64,000 bases of DNA from Mya arenaria. Taxonomy: Eukaryota; Mollusca; Bivalvia; Myida; Myidae. A model generated the notes under the pieces. It saw only the letters and a list, made by a program, of their open reading frames with translations, ran no database searches and had not been told where the DNA came from. The stretch spans positions 45,077,929 to 45,141,928 of the forward strand of contig NC_069130.1 in assembly GCF_026914265.1 (NCBI RefSeq). Reading direction: 5' to 3'. The translations under genes and the position numbers were made by a program. Below are positions 63,446-64,000 of this stretch, piece after piece. How positions within the stretch are numbered: the stretch's first letter is position 1; each line of letters opens with the position of its first letter.

Positions 63446-64000
63446 TTCGCGCTAACCCTGAAATATGTTAAAGTTAGTCTAAAGAAAAATGCAGAAATTC
63501 ATGAGGACATCCTTATGTCTTGTAACAGTAATTAGTTAATATATCATCTATCCTATGATTAAATGAATTGTCATATAACTCTTTGTGGTTCTATTTAAGT
63601 TATATAATAACAAACGTGATTAAAACCTTTATCAGTGTATATAAGCTTAGTCCGTATTATTTTCTTCGATTGATTATAAACGGGGGATAACCGTGCTTTC
63701 GAGTAAGTATGAATGTACGTTATACTTGTCTTGCGCGTATACGAATGTATTGTATCAATACGAGAAGAGATATCATTGTTTTATTTTAGTTTTTTTCTCA
63801 ATTCCTTACAGGGTATGTGTATATGTTTTTCTTTCATGCTTTTCGATGAAATATAGGATCTTAACAGTGAAATAACTACAGTGAAAATATCAAATTGATA
63901 TTTTCACTGCAAAATAAGGAGTGGAAATATCAACTTTCAGAACTACTTTTAAATTCCTTTGTAGCTACTAGTAAACCAGTAAATATTGTCAAAATAATGT
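63446..64000. other. No feature recognised
   Basis: AT-rich sequence with a small inverted repeat around 63880-63910 (GTGAAAATATCAA / TTGATATTTTCAC). I see no gene or further hAT sequence. Confidence 0.4.

Overview
The window is AT-rich, intron-rich animal DNA, most likely from a bivalve mollusc. The grounds are a complete animal AP-2 mu gene with GT-AG introns, a multi-domain NACHT (NLR-like) gene, tRNA-derived SINEs of the kind common in bivalves, BEL/Pao and non-LTR retroelements, hAT-like elements and many minisatellites. I cannot name the species.

Layout: 1-1.5 kb holds the start of a BEL/Pao retrotransposon on the minus strand (LTR edge, initiator-tRNA-Met primer site, gag running off the left edge). 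1.49-6.7 kb is a non-LTR retrotransposon with two intact ORFs on the minus strand: ORF1 with PHD and zinc-knuckle fingers, ORF2 with endonuclease, reverse transcriptase and RNase H. It appears to have landed in or beside the BEL LTR. 7.3-8.1 kb is a 38-bp minisatellite rich in TGACGTCA palindromes. 10.5-25.8 kb is AP2M1 on the minus strand: 11 coding exons, 444 codons, every junction phase-consistent, introns full of small transposons. 26.3-29.2 kb is a nested pair of non-autonomous elements. 30.9-34.7 kb holds a poly-C minisatellite and a 468-bp tandem repeat whose unit resembles a promoter plus first exon.

37.48-47.76 kb is a plus-strand NLR-like gene reconstructed from four exons (1016 codons): a CXorf38/DUF4559-like N-terminal region, a NACHT NTPase and an LRR-like C-terminus. 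Its intron 2 contains about 37 copies of an 81-bp unit made of the 3' end of exon 2 plus its 5' splice site. Its intron 3 contains a 39-bp minisatellite that is open in more than one frame. Near-perfect inverted repeats lie just upstream of exons 1 and 3.

48.5-60 kb is almost entirely tandem repeats: a trinucleotide tract, a 26-bp CpG-rich array, a 57-bp array with higher-order structure, and a 46-bp array. 60-64 kb has no supported gene apart from a decayed hAT transposase fragment at 62.3-63.4 kb.

Exon structures come from reading splice sites and protein similarity by eye. AP2M1 is very secure. The NLR-like gene is secure from exon 2 to exon 4 and in its start codon, but its 5' untranslated exon is unknown. 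Repeat boundaries and copy numbers are estimates good to a few tens of bases.
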